Positions 42,995 to 52,360 of a stretch of 64,000 nt of DNA are shown here, one piece after another (the stretch's first letter is position 1; every line of letters starts with the position of its first letter). The position numbers and the translations under genes were made by a program. Source of the stretch: Parahaliea maris (GTDB taxonomy: Bacteria > Pseudomonadota > Gammaproteobacteria > Pseudomonadales > Halieaceae); the NCBI RefSeq assembly GCF_008064665.1, contig NZ_VRZA01000006.1:204923-268922 (forward strand). The letters run 5' to 3'. A model generated the notes under the pieces. That model saw only the letters and a list, made by a program, of their open reading frames with translations. It searched no databases and had not been told where the DNA came from.

Positions 42995-44872
42995 TTGAAG
43001 AAACTAGCCCAAGCCGTGGCACTGGCGGGGATGGGAGCCCTGCTGCTGAATGCCTGCTCCAAAGAGGAAGAAGCTCCCTCTACCAGCACCCCGGAAGCTG
43101 CCCAGGCGGCGCCTGTGGCCGACACCGCTCCGGCCCGGTCCGAGGCGGAAGCCAGCGCCGCTTTCCGCGCCTTCCTGGACGAAAATTACGCCGTGGATAT
43201 GGCACGCCACCCCTATACCGCCAGCTACCGCGGTATCAAGACCAACAACGACAAGTGGAACCCGGCCTCCGAGGCCTACTACGAGGAAGATCGCGGCATC
43301 CTGGAGGCGCGCCTGGAGCAGATCGCGCAGTTCGACCGCGCTGCCCTGCCGCCGTCGGAGCAGCTGTCCTACGACCTCTACAAGCTGGACCTGCAGCGCC
43401 AGATCGCCAGCGATGACTTCCGTCATCACAAGTTTATTATTCACCAGTTCCGCGGCCCCCACACCCAGGTGGCCAGCAACCTGATCAACATCCATACCGT
43501 GAAGAACGTCAAGGAAGCCAAGGACTACATCGGTCGCCTGAACAACGTGGCGGGCTGGTTCGACGAAGTGATCGAGCAGATGGCAATCCGCGAAGCGGCC
43601 AACCTGCTGCTGGCAGACTGGCAGTACCCGCAGATGGCGCAGGCGTCCCGCAATATTATTTCCGGCGTGCCCTTCGACGAATCTGGCGTGGACTCCACCC
43701 TCTGGGCCGACTTCCAGGCCAAGGTGGCGGCGCTGGAGATTGATGAATCCGAGCGCGAACGCCTGCTGGCCCAGGCCCGCGAGGCCCTGGTGGACGTGGT
43801 CAAGCCGGCTTACGAGAAGCTGATTGCGGAAATCGAGCAGCAGGGCGCCAAGGCTTCCGGCGACGACGGGGTGTGGAAGTTCGAAAACGGTGATGCCTTT
43901 TACGCCGAACGCCTGCGCTGGTTTACCACCACAGATCTCTCGGCAGATGAAGTACACAACATCGGCCTGCGGGAAGTGGCCCGCATTCACAAGGAAATGA
44001 ATGCGATCAAGGATGCTGTCGGTTACGAGGGTAGCCTGGCGGAATTTTTCGAGTACATGCGGACTGATGAACAGTTCTACTATCCCAATACCGACGCAGG
44101 GCGAGCGGAGTACCTGGCCGAGGCGACCCGCCTGATCGATGTCATGCGCGAGCACATCCCGGAATACTTCGGGCTGATTCCCAAGGCGGACCTGGTGGTC
44201 AAGCGTGTGGAAGCCTTTCGGGAGAAGTCAGCCGGCAAGGCCTTTTATAACGGCCCGCCCTCTGACGGTTCGCGTCCGGGCATCTACTACGCCAACCTCT
44301 ACAACATGATGGATATGCCCAAGTACCAGATGGAGGCGCTGGCGTACCACGAAGGAATCCCCGGCCACCACATGCAGCGGGCGATATCCGTGGAGCTCGA
44401 CGGTATCCCGGAATTCCAGAAGTACGCCAGCTTCACCGCCTACACCGAGGGTTGGGGGCTTTACAACGAGCAGTTGCCCAAGGAGATGGGCTTCTACCAG
44501 GACCCATACTCCGACTTCGGCCGCCTGGCCATGGAGCTGTGGCGGGCCTGCCGCCTGGTGGTAGACACTGGTATTCACAGCAAGCGCTGGACCCGGGAGC
44601 AGGCGATTGCCTACCTGCTGGAAAACACACCCAACTCCGAGGGTGACTCCACCAAGGCCATCGAACGCTATATCGCCATGCCCGGGCAGGCGACGGCCTA
44701 CATGATCGGCAAGCTCAAGATTGTCGAGCTGCGCGAAAAGGCGCGTGAAGCCCTGGGTGAGAACTTCGACATCCGCGCTTTCCACGACGAAGTGCTGAAG
44801 GATGGCCCGGTGCCCATGTCCCTGTTGGAGCGGAAAGTGGATGCTCTGATTGCCCGGGGCGGCAAAGCCTGA
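42995..44872 (+). CDS. DUF885 family lipoprotein, zinc peptidase-like
   Basis: A 625-residue exported lipoprotein. With the TTG start at 42995 the signal peptide is MKKLAQAVALAGMGALLLNAC, with lipobox LNAC. GAGG lies 7 bases before this TTG, whereas the upstream ATG at 42977 has no such site, so the TTG is preferred. DUF885 proteins carry H-E-G-x-P-G-H-H, present here as YHEGIPGHHMQRAI (about residue 455), with a further Glu in TEGWGLYNEQL. This resembles the gluzincin active site of carboxypeptidase-like enzymes, and a periplasmic peptidase role is inferred. It is convergent with the CadC-like regulator, with a strong GC hairpin between them. Confidence 0.9.
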   Translation: MKKLAQAVALAGMGALLLNACSKEEEAPSTSTPEAAQAAPVADTAPARSEAEASAAFRAFLDENYAVDMARHPYTASYRGIKTNNDKWNPASEAYYEEDRGILEARLEQIAQFDRAALPPSEQLSYDLYKLDLQRQIASDDFRHHKFIIHQFRGPHTQVASNLINIHTVKNVKEAKDYIGRLNNVAGWFDEVIEQMAIREAANLLLADWQYPQMAQASRNIISGVPFDESGVDSTLWADFQAKVAALEIDESERERLLAQAREALVDVVKPAYEKLIAEIEQQGAKASGDDGVWKFENGDAFYAERLRWFTTTDLSADEVHNIGLREVARIHKEMNAIKDAVGYEGSLAEFFEYMRTDEQFYYPNTDAGRAEYLAEATRLIDVMREHIPEYFGLIPKADLVVKRVEAFREKSAGKAFYNGPPSDGSRPGIYYANLYNMMDMPKYQMEALAYHEGIPGHHMQRAISVELDGIPEFQKYASFTAYTEGWGLYNEQLPKEMGFYQDPYSDFGRLAMELWRACRLVVDTGIHSKRWTREQAIAYLLENTPNSEGDSTKAIERYIAMPGQATAYMIGKLKIVELREKAREALGENFDIRAFHDEVLKDGPVPMSLLERKVDALIARGGKA

Positions 44873-44880
44873 CGTTACGC

Positions 44881-44905
44881 CGGCGCCCGGGCCCCCCGGG
44901 CGCCG
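44881..44905. terminator. 11-bp GC hairpin between convergent genes
   Basis: CGGCGCCCGGG (44881-44891) and CCCGGGCGCCG (44895-44905) are exact inverted repeats with a three-base loop. They sit between the stops of the DUF885 gene and the regulator gene. There is no T run, but the stem can serve both strands. Confidence 0.6.
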
Positions 44906-44909
44906 CACA

Positions 44910-46931
44910 TCACATTCCGTTGGCAGTATTGGCGAGCAGGTCCGCGGGCAGTTGCCGTGGCGCCACTGCCAGTTCCTGTGGCCAGGCCGTATTGCGGCTG
45001 ACAAAGCGGCGCTGGCTGTAGGCCGCGCTGGCCGCCGGGCTCATACCCACGCCTGTCACTTTCTCCATCGCCTGCACACCCTCGAGCAGGGTGCGCTGCC
45101 AGGACAGGCCCAGATCAAGGTATTCCAGCAGTTGCTGATAGCGCGGGCTGTCGATAACGGCCGCCGGGAAGTAGCGTTCGCTGAGGTGGATCATGTTGAG
45201 GGCCTTGCGTTTCTGTAGCGGCTCGAGCCTGGCCCAGAAATCGATGCCCCGGTCCAGGTCTCCCAGCGCAAAGGCTACCGCACCATTGTTGAAAAAGTAG
45301 TTCTGGTCGCGGTGATAGAGCGACTCCAGTTCCGGACTTTCGGGCTTCAGGGCGCCGGAAAGGACCGCCAGCATCTGCTCGGTATAGTCCAGGTTCAGGC
45401 CTTCGGTGTCTTCCTCGCGCATGCGCTCGAGGTACCACTCCGCCTCCTGGGGGCGGCCCTCGATGAACAGGTCGCGTACCAGTGGCCCCAGCATGCCGAT
45501 ATGTTTCGGGCGCAACATCAGCTGGTCCTTGCGCAGGCGTATGGCTTCCTCGGGCCTGGCGATGGTGACCCGGTAATCCCAGGACTCGTCGGGATTCAGT
45601 TCAAAGGGACTGGTCTCGCGGGCGGCGTCGAGGAAACCTTCCGCTTCCTCGTAGAGGCGGGCGCCAATCAGGAACAGGGCGTAGTGTGCCAGGGCGTAGC
45701 TGGGTGCATCGCCGGAGAGTACCTGGCGGCGTAATACCTGCTCCTGGCGGCGGTACTCCGAGCCGGCCATGCGCATCTCGATGGCGCGGATGGCTTCCAG
45801 TGCCTCGTGGTCCGGGGCAACCGAGGCAACGTTGCGGTGGACCTCGGAGACCAGCTTGAGCAGTTCGCGCTGTTTCTCCAGCTGGCTGAACACCGACAGG
45901 TTGTTCGCTGCAGCGGCGATACCCAAATGGGCATTGATGAAATGGGGATCCAGTTCGGCGGCGTCCTGATAGAGCTGTATCGCGCGCTCGAAGTCCCGGG
46001 GATTGAACTGGTTGTAGTAGAAATCACCCTTCATGAAGCGCTCGTAGGCCACTGCATTGGTGGTGCCCCAGTCGTACATCAGGGCACGCTGTTCTTCATC
46101 GAGGTGGATGCTCAGCGCGGTGACGATGTTGGACACAATATGGTCCTGCACGCTGAACACGCTGTCCTGCTGCAGTTCGAAGCGCTCGGAGTACTCGTGC
46201 ACCCCGTCCTCGCTACGCACCAGTCGCACCATGGCCCGCAGCTTGCCATCGGCCTGTAACAGGGTGCCCTGCAGGACGTGGTCGACATCCTCTTCACGCG
46301 CAGCTTCGCTTTCGGGTTCCAGTGCAACCACGCGCACGGCGCGCAGGCGAGCCAACTGGTTGATCAGGCTGGTGCGCAAGCCCTCGCGCATAAAGCTTGT
46401 GCTGTTCGGGCTCTCCCCCTGGAAGCTGAAGGATTCCACACCAATGGTGACGATGTCCGGGGTGCTGGTGGTGGGCCTGTGGTTAAGGGCCAGTGACAAC
46501 AGGCCGAGCATGATGACGATGGTGCCGACGACAGTGGCCAGTTTGCGGTAATCCAGCCCCGCTGTGAGGCGCTGTTGCAGTTTTGCCAGCCACCCCGGGG
46601 GCGTGGCATCCGCGTCGTTACCCACTGGTGCCTGCAACAGCTTGTATCCCCGCCGGGGCAGGGTCTTGATGAATTGCTGGCTGCGCACGCTGTCGCCCAG
46701 TGCGCCGCGCAATTCCGATATGGCCTTGTGGACGGCGTGATCCGAGGCCACCGGGCTCCAGAAACGTTCCAGCAGTTCACTGCTGGTGACAACCCGTTCG
46801 GCATGGTCTGCCATGTACACCAGCACGTCCATGTTGCGCGGGGTCAGCTTTGTCTCCTGCCCCTGGAAGCGCAGCACACACTGTTCCGGCGAAACCTCGT
46901 AGGGTCCGATGAAAAAGGAGCCCAGGGACAT
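44910..46931 (-). CDS. CadC/ToxR-type membrane-bound winged-helix regulator with TPR-like periplasmic domain
   Basis: A 673-residue protein. The OmpR/PhoB-type winged helix (about 8-100: LRFQGQETKLTPRNMDVLVY, SDHAVHKAISELRGALGD, FIKTLPRRGYKLL) has no receiver domain. One transmembrane helix lies at about 133-152 (VVGTIVIMLGLLSLALNH). The large periplasmic part holds a beta-rich segment (VLQGTLLQADGKLRAMVRLV) and then TPR-like helices (AIQLYQDAAELDPHFINAHLG). Such one-component sensors bind DNA from the membrane and respond to periplasmic signals. It is divergent from the TonB-receptor operon and is probably its regulator; repeated CCGGGAGG words lie in the shared 428-base intergenic region. 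Confidence 0.87.
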   Translation of the reverse strand: MSLGSFFIGPYEVSPEQCVLRFQGQETKLTPRNMDVLVYMADHAERVVTSSELLERFWSPVASDHAVHKAISELRGALGDSVRSQQFIKTLPRRGYKLLQAPVGNDADATPPGWLAKLQQRLTAGLDYRKLATVVGTIVIMLGLLSLALNHRPTTSTPDIVTIGVESFSFQGESPNSTSFMREGLRTSLINQLARLRAVRVVALEPESEAAREEDVDHVLQGTLLQADGKLRAMVRLVRSEDGVHEYSERFELQQDSVFSVQDHIVSNIVTALSIHLDEEQRALMYDWGTTNAVAYERFMKGDFYYNQFNPRDFERAIQLYQDAAELDPHFINAHLGIAAAANNLSVFSQLEKQRELLKLVSEVHRNVASVAPDHEALEAIRAIEMRMAGSEYRRQEQVLRRQVLSGDAPSYALAHYALFLIGARLYEEAEGFLDAARETSPFELNPDESWDYRVTIARPEEAIRLRKDQLMLRPKHIGMLGPLVRDLFIEGRPQEAEWYLERMREEDTEGLNLDYTEQMLAVLSGALKPESPELESLYHRDQNYFFNNGAVAFALGDLDRGIDFWARLEPLQKRKALNMIHLSERYFPAAVIDSPRYQQLLEYLDLGLSWQRTLLEGVQAMEKVTGVGMSPAASAAYSQRRFVSRNTAWPQELAVAPRQLPADLLANTANGM

Positions 46932-46950
46932 CAGTAGACCTCCTTTTGCA

Positions 46951-47182
46951 CCGGGAGGTGGCGCAGGCGCACCACTCGAGTGCGGTCAAATTGCCCGCTC
47001 AGGACCTCAGGCGCGTGGATACTGGCGCGTTGGACCATGATCTCCCTTCATTTACATCGCAACAGCTTGGCTGGAGCAAATTCGATGCCAAATGCCCTGA
47101 ATCCGTGCAGATTTACACCTCCGGGAGGTTTCAGGAGGAAAAGGAACGAAGAAAACACACCGCCGGGAGGACTTTCAGGTGG
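46951..47182. promoter_or_regulatory. Repeated CCGGGAGG motifs in the regulator/TonB-receptor intergenic region
   Basis: The octamer CCGGGAGG occurs exactly at 46951-46958, 47121-47128 and 47163-47170. The second is part of a palindrome ACCTCC-G-GGAGGT (47117-47129). The last two share a longer imperfect repeat ending TTTCAGG-N-GG (47129-47138 and 47173-47182), 42 bases apart, about four helical turns. They are candidate operators for the divergent CadC-like regulator. Apart from these, the 46932-47359 gap shows no gene and no clear promoter. Confidence 0.5.
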
Positions 47183-47359
47183 CCGCGGGATTACAACTGA
47201 ACCTGACAGGCACCGTTGACCACCAACATCACGGTCTGCCAGCACGGATACCCATCACCGTTCTGGTGCGTGCCAGGGAGGAGTCCGGTTATCCCGGTAA
47301 GCAACAGGGGACGGCTCCATCCCGGTCTTTGATCTATTTATCTCAGGGGGAGATTGATC

Positions 47360-49984
47360 GTGAAAAAAGTTCCAGGTAGTACCCGGTTTAAAAGAAGCCT
47401 GCTGGCGCTTGCCGTCAGCGCTGCGGCAGGTTCTGTGCCGCAGGCAATGGCAGCGGAAGAGGCATTGGACCTCGAAGAGGTCATCATCACCGGCTCCCGC
47501 GGCAAGCCGCGGACGGTATCCGACTCACCTGTACCCGTCGATGTCTTCACTGCCGACTCCATCGAGGAAGTGGCTTACACCGACACCAATGATGTGATCA
47601 AGACCTTGGTGCCATCGTTCAATGTCTCCCGTCAGCCCATCAGCGACGGCGGCACCTTTATTCGCCCCGCCCAGCTGCGGGGCATGCCGACCGACAAGAC
47701 CCTGGTACTGGTGAACTCCAAGCGGCGTCACCGGGCCGCGCTGGTAGAGATTGGCGATTCGGGCACCCAGGGTCCGGACATTGCGACCATTCCCTCCGTG
47801 GCCCTGAAGAGCGTTGAGGTCCTACGCGACGGCGCCGCCGCCCAGTACGGCTCGGACGCCATCGCCGGTGTACTCAACTTTATCCTCAAGGACAACAGCG
47901 ATGGCGCAACCCTGACGGTCGAGAGCGGCGAGTTCTCCGAGGGCGATGGCTTCCAGACCACCGTGCAGGGCAACATGGGCTTTGCGCTGGGTGAGACCGG
48001 TTTCCTGAGCGTCTCCGCGGAGTGGAGCGAGGCCGATGCCACCGAGCGCGGCGAGCAGTACTGTGGCTCCTGGTTCTGTCTTGACCAGAACAACCCGATC
48101 TACGACCCCACCGCCGGTTACGCGGTCTTTACCGAAGACCCCGCCTTCCAGGCGGCCACCAGCAAGGCCAATATCGGCTTCGGCGACAACGTACAGCCCT
48201 GGGGGCAGCCGGAGTCGGAAGCCGTGCGCCTGTTCTTCAACGCCGGCTACGACATCAGTGACAGCATGTCCGTGTACGCCTTTGGTAACTACTCCGAGAG
48301 TGAGGCGAATGGCAGCTTTTACTACCGCTACCCCTATAACGGCACCATCGAGGATTTACGTGAGGCGGACGGCTCCATCTATTCGCCGCTGGAAAAATTC
48401 CCGGGCGGTTTTACCCCGCGCTTCTTTGGCAAAGTGTTTGACTACTCCCTCGCGGGCGGCCTGCGTGGCACCCTCGACAACGGCCTCGGCTATGACCTGA
48501 GTGCCCGGAGCGGCGAAAGCAAGGTCGAGTACACCCTGAAGAACACCATCAACCCCTCCCTGGGGCCGGACTCTCCCATCTCATTCCGTCCGGGTGACCT
48601 GATCAACGAAGAAACCCAGCTGCAGGCGGATTTCTCCTATGAGGTGGATACCAGCTCGGTGGGACCTGTTCTGCTCGCCTTCGGCCTCAGCTACATGGAC
48701 GAGTCCTATGAAATTGCCGGCGGCAGTGAAGAGTCCTACGTGGCCGGCCCCTACGCGGTGCAGGACCCCTGGGGGCTGTGTAATGCCGATGGCAGTGCCA
48801 GCAGTGCCGGCCTGAGTGCCATTGCCGGCGGTTCCAGCCTGGATTGCGCCAACCCGGACGACCCGGTCTTCCAGGTGGTGGGCGTGGGTTCCAACGGTTT
48901 CCCGGGTTACTCCCCGGAGTACTCCGGCACCTATGACCGCGACTCCTACGCCGCCTACTTCGATGTCAGCGCCGACGTGACCGACAAGCTATTCCTGCAG
49001 GCCGCGATTCGCTACGAGGATTACTCGGACTTTGGTGACGAGCTGGTGGGCAAGTTGGCCGGCAAGTACGACTTCACCGACAACTTCGGCGTCCGCGCTT
49101 CTGTGGGCACCGGTTTCCGCGCGCCGACACCGGGCCAACAGGGCACCACCAACGTGTCCACCCGCCTGCCCAATGGCTTCCCGGTCGCCACCGGTCTGTT
49201 CCCGGCCAGCAGCGACGTGGCGCTGGCGCTGGGCTCCTCTCCCCTGGACCCGGAAACCTCCACCAACTACTCCATGGGCTTCACTTATACGGTAGGTGCC
49301 CTGGACATGACGGTGGATTTCTACCGTATCGACATGTCTGACCGGACCTACGCGGTGTCTACCCTGGATGTGTCCACCGATCCGGATAGTGGCAGTGCCT
49401 ACGATAACTACCTCGCCCTGGCCGGTGCCGGCGTGAGTGGTGCGGAGACCATTGGCGGGGTGTTCTACTTTGCCAATGCTTTCGACACCGTCACCGAAGG
49501 GGTGGATATCGTAGCGACCTACCCGCTGGAGTGGAGCACCGGTGGTGTCACCACGCTGACCGCCTCGCTGAACTACAACAAGTCCGAGTTCGACTCTGAC
49601 CCCAGTGAGTTCCTCAACGATGAAGACCAGTTCGATTTCGAGAACTTCGACCCGAACTGGCGTGGTGTCTTCACCGCTCGTCACACCCAGGGCCCCTTCA
49701 GCCTGATGGCTCGCGCCAACTATTACGGCGAGTCAGAGAATGCGCAGGGTAATGGCGATTCCCAGACGACCCAGAAGTACGGCTCCGAGATTCTGGTGGA
49801 TGTTGAAGGTCGCTACTTCTTCAACGACAACCTGTCCGTATCGCTGGGTGGACGCAACATCTTCGATACCTATCCGGACGAAGATGAGCTGGGTGATATG
49901 TGTTGTGGTGCTATTTACATGTCGGCCTCTGTGGTCAGCTGGCAGGGCTCCTACTACTACGCTCGCCTCAACCTCGATTTCTGA
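47360..49984 (+). CDS. TonB-dependent outer membrane receptor
   Basis: An 874-residue receptor. The signal peptide is about 1-31 (LLALAVSAAAG, ending AMAAEE). A TonB-box-like stretch EEVIITGSR (about 38-46) precedes the plug domain (about 60-190: DTNDVIKTLVPSFNVSR, VEVLRDGAAAQYGSDAIAGVLNF). A 22-strand-type barrel then ends with an aromatic C-terminus (YYARLNLDF). The GTG at 47360 is used because an AGGGGGAG site lies 7 bases before it; a TTG six bases upstream is less likely. The ligand is unknown. It is the first gene of an apparent operon with a periplasmic amine oxidase, so uptake of an amino compound or peptide is a reasonable guess. Confidence 0.92.
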   Translation: MKKVPGSTRFKRSLLALAVSAAAGSVPQAMAAEEALDLEEVIITGSRGKPRTVSDSPVPVDVFTADSIEEVAYTDTNDVIKTLVPSFNVSRQPISDGGTFIRPAQLRGMPTDKTLVLVNSKRRHRAALVEIGDSGTQGPDIATIPSVALKSVEVLRDGAAAQYGSDAIAGVLNFILKDNSDGATLTVESGEFSEGDGFQTTVQGNMGFALGETGFLSVSAEWSEADATERGEQYCGSWFCLDQNNPIYDPTAGYAVFTEDPAFQAATSKANIGFGDNVQPWGQPESEAVRLFFNAGYDISDSMSVYAFGNYSESEANGSFYYRYPYNGTIEDLREADGSIYSPLEKFPGGFTPRFFGKVFDYSLAGGLRGTLDNGLGYDLSARSGESKVEYTLKNTINPSLGPDSPISFRPGDLINEETQLQADFSYEVDTSSVGPVLLAFGLSYMDESYEIAGGSEESYVAGPYAVQDPWGLCNADGSASSAGLSAIAGGSSLDCANPDDPVFQVVGVGSNGFPGYSPEYSGTYDRDSYAAYFDVSADVTDKLFLQAAIRYEDYSDFGDELVGKLAGKYDFTDNFGVRASVGTGFRAPTPGQQGTTNVSTRLPNGFPVATGLFPASSDVALALGSSPLDPETSTNYSMGFTYTVGALDMTVDFYRIDMSDRTYAVSTLDVSTDPDSGSAYDNYLALAGAGVSGAETIGGVFYFANAFDTVTEGVDIVATYPLEWSTGGVTTLTASLNYNKSEFDSDPSEFLNDEDQFDFENFDPNWRGVFTARHTQGPFSLMARANYYGESENAQGNGDSQTTQKYGSEILVDVEGRYFFNDNLSVSLGGRNIFDTYPDEDELGDMCCGAIYMSASVVSWQGSYYYARLNLDF

Positions 49985-50002
49985 GGCTGAGTAGCTAAAC
50001 CT

Positions 50003-50040
50003 CCCGGCTGCCCTTGCCGCGCAAGGGCGGGGCAGCCGGG
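50003..50040 (+). other. Intercistronic GC hairpin after the TonB receptor
   Basis: CCCGGCTGCCC (50003-50013) pairs with GGGCAGCCGGG (50030-50040), and CTTGC/GCAAG (50013-50017/50021-50025) pair inside. No T run follows. Located 19 bases after the receptor stop and 47 before the amine oxidase start, it may uncouple receptor expression from the downstream genes. Confidence 0.6.
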
Positions 50041-50086
50041 CCAACCTTCCAACATAAAACAGCAAGTATTCCGGGAAGTCATCGTT

Positions 50087-51661
50087 GTGAAATCGACAGT
50101 CAGCCGCAGAGATTTTCTCCAGGCGCTGGGCGCGACCATGGGCGCTGGTGCCCTGATCGCCGCCGGAAGTGGCCTGGGCATGATGCCCGCCCCCGCCGCG
50201 GCAACCACCATTGACCACGGTCACCTGGGCCGTAGCAAGCGCCGTATTGCCGTGCTCGGCAGCGGTATCTCAGGCCTCGTGGCAGCCTTTGAGTTACAGC
50301 GTGCCGGACATGAGGTGACCGTAGTGGAAGCGTCACACCGTCCGGGCGGCCGGGTGTTCACCGTGCGCCACGGTGACCTGATCGACGAGATCGGCAATCG
50401 CCAGTACTGCGACTTTGACGACGAGCCCCACCTCTACTTCAACGCCGGGGCAGCCCGGATTCCCAGTACCCACCTCAATATCCTGCGCTACTGCCGGGAG
50501 TTGGGCGTGGAACTGGAAATGTTCATCAATGAGAGTAAGACCGCCTGGATACAGGACGACAACCTGCTGGGCGGCAAGCCGGTGCGCAATGGCGAGTACA
50601 CCGCCAACCTGCGCGGCTTCATGGCGGAGTTGTTCGCCAAATCCCTCACCCAGGCGGAACTGGATGCCCCGATCACCGAGGGCGAGACCGAGAGCCTGAT
50701 GGCGGTTATCCGCAACTTTGGCGACCTGGACGAAGACCTGATCTATCGCGGCAGCGTACGGGCGGGCTACGCCAGTGGTGGTTTCCTCGAGCACGGCTCT
50801 CCGCGCGAGGCGATCGGCCTCCACGAACTGCTGCGCTCGCCCTTTGCGCGCCAGGTACTGCAGGCCGATGAGGGCGAGACCGGCCCCATTCTCATGCAGC
50901 CCGTGGGCGGCATGGACCGCATCGTGAAGGGTTTTGTCGACCAGTTGGGAGACCGCATCCGCTACCGCGCCGCGGTACAGGCCGTCATGATGAAGTCCGA
51001 CGGTGTCGATGTGACCTACGAGCAGGGGGGTAAGCAGCACCAATTGAGTGTGGACTATGTCTTTAACTGCATTCCCACCCACCTGTTGACCGGGCTCGAC
51101 AACAACTTTTCCGCTGGTTACCTGCAGGCCCTCGGCCATATCCGCCGGGGCGAAGCCTACAAGGGCGCCTTCCAGGCGAAGACCCGCTTCTGGGAGCAGG
51201 AAGATATTTACGGTGGCATCACCTGGGTCAACGCGCCGATCAAGCAGATCTGGTACCCCACCCACGGCATCCACCGCCGCAAGGGCATCATCCTCGCCGC
51301 CTACGACTTCGGCCACGGTATGCACTTTACCAACCTCACCCAGGCGCAACGGGTCGAGGACATGCTGGCCCAGGGCGAGAAGGTCCACGCCAACTACCGC
51401 CAGCAGGTGGAGAAAGGGGTCACCATCGCCTGGCACCGTATGAATCATATGCTCGGCTGCGCCGCACGCTGGACCGACAGTTATCGCGACCTGAATGCCG
51501 ATGAAGCCCACCTGATGGATACCCTGATCGCTCCCGAGGGGGGGCGCCATTTCCTGATTGGTGACCAGGTGAGCCGTCACGTGGCCTGGCAGGAGAGTGC
51601 GGTGTTGTCTGCGCACCGGGCCCTGGCCACCTTCTCCCGGCAGCTGGAGATGGCAGCATGA
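50087..51661 (+). CDS. Tat-exported FAD-dependent amine/L-amino-acid oxidase family protein
   Basis: A 524-residue flavoprotein. The N-terminal twin-arginine signal SRRDFLQAL (residues 6-14) and a hydrophobic stretch predict folded export to the periplasm. The FAD site is AVLGSGISGLVAAFELQRAG (about 55-74), followed by VVEASHRPGGRVFTVR. The substrate-domain motif is LMQPVGGMDRIVKGF, and the C-terminal FAD contact is LIGDQVSRHVAWQESAVLSA. It belongs to the monoamine/L-amino-acid oxidase family that converts amines to imines. The adjacent diheme cytochrome suggests electrons go to the respiratory chain instead of O2. Its stop overlaps the cytochrome start (ATGA). Confidence 0.9.
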   Translation: MKSTVSRRDFLQALGATMGAGALIAAGSGLGMMPAPAAATTIDHGHLGRSKRRIAVLGSGISGLVAAFELQRAGHEVTVVEASHRPGGRVFTVRHGDLIDEIGNRQYCDFDDEPHLYFNAGAARIPSTHLNILRYCRELGVELEMFINESKTAWIQDDNLLGGKPVRNGEYTANLRGFMAELFAKSLTQAELDAPITEGETESLMAVIRNFGDLDEDLIYRGSVRAGYASGGFLEHGSPREAIGLHELLRSPFARQVLQADEGETGPILMQPVGGMDRIVKGFVDQLGDRIRYRAAVQAVMMKSDGVDVTYEQGGKQHQLSVDYVFNCIPTHLLTGLDNNFSAGYLQALGHIRRGEAYKGAFQAKTRFWEQEDIYGGITWVNAPIKQIWYPTHGIHRRKGIILAAYDFGHGMHFTNLTQAQRVEDMLAQGEKVHANYRQQVEKGVTIAWHRMNHMLGCAARWTDSYRDLNADEAHLMDTLIAPEGGRHFLIGDQVSRHVAWQESAVLSAHRALATFSRQLEMAA

Positions 51662-52308
51662 GCAGCCCCCTGACCCGGTTTTGCCTTGGTGCTGGCGTGG
51701 TGCTGGCGCTGCTGCAAGTTCCCTTTGCCCAGGGTCGGGAGCCCTACGACGATTTCTACTGCACCACCTGTCACGGCGCCGAAGGGCGCGGCAATGTCGG
51801 CGTTAACGCGCCGCGGCTGGCCGGTATGGAGCCCTGGTACCTGAAGCGCCAGTTGCAGAAATTTCGCGACGGCTTGCGCGGCACCCATGAAGGTGACGTG
51901 GAAGGTCGTGCCATGCGCCCGATGGCAGTAAAGCTGACAGACGAACGCATCGATGCGGTCATTGACTGGGTAGGGCACTGGCCGATGGTGAGTGCGCCTT
52001 CCACCCTGGGAGGTGACACCGAAGCCGGTGCCCGCTGGTACCGTACCTGCAGTGCCTGCCACGGTGAGCAGGCCCAGGGGCGGCTGGAGCTGAAGGCGCC
52101 GGCCCTGGCGGGCCAGAACGACTGGTACCTGCTGACACAATTGCGCAATTTCAGCCTTGGCTACCGCGGCCAGCATCCAGAGGATGCCGAGGGCGCCGCC
52201 ATGCGCGCTGCCACAGCTGCGCTGCCAGACGAACAGGCGATGATCGACGTCATCACCTACATCAACAGCCTCGACCCGGCCGTAAGTTATGCCGGACGGG
52301 ACGAGTAA
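51658..52308 (+). CDS. Periplasmic diheme cytochrome c
   Basis: A 216-residue cytochrome with signal peptide (about 1-24, ending FAQG) and two class I haem motifs, CTTCH (about 38-42) and CSACH (about 132-136), in two homologous halves. Each half repeats PRLAGMEPWYLKRQLQKFRDGLRG / PALAGQNDWYLLTQLRNFSLGYRG followed by a Met (AMRPMA / AMRAAT) that may be the sixth haem ligand; the second Met is less clear. This is the cytochrome c553/c4-like layout. Translational coupling with the amine oxidase makes it the likely electron acceptor of that enzyme. Confidence 0.92.
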   Translation: MSSPLTRFCLGAGVVLALLQVPFAQGREPYDDFYCTTCHGAEGRGNVGVNAPRLAGMEPWYLKRQLQKFRDGLRGTHEGDVEGRAMRPMAVKLTDERIDAVIDWVGHWPMVSAPSTLGGDTEAGARWYRTCSACHGEQAQGRLELKAPALAGQNDWYLLTQLRNFSLGYRGQHPEDAEGAAMRAATAALPDEQAMIDVITYINSLDPAVSYAGRDE

Positions 52309-52360
52309 ACCCGATGCAGCATTCACCACCCCGCAAAAAATGAACGGACAGGATTACACC

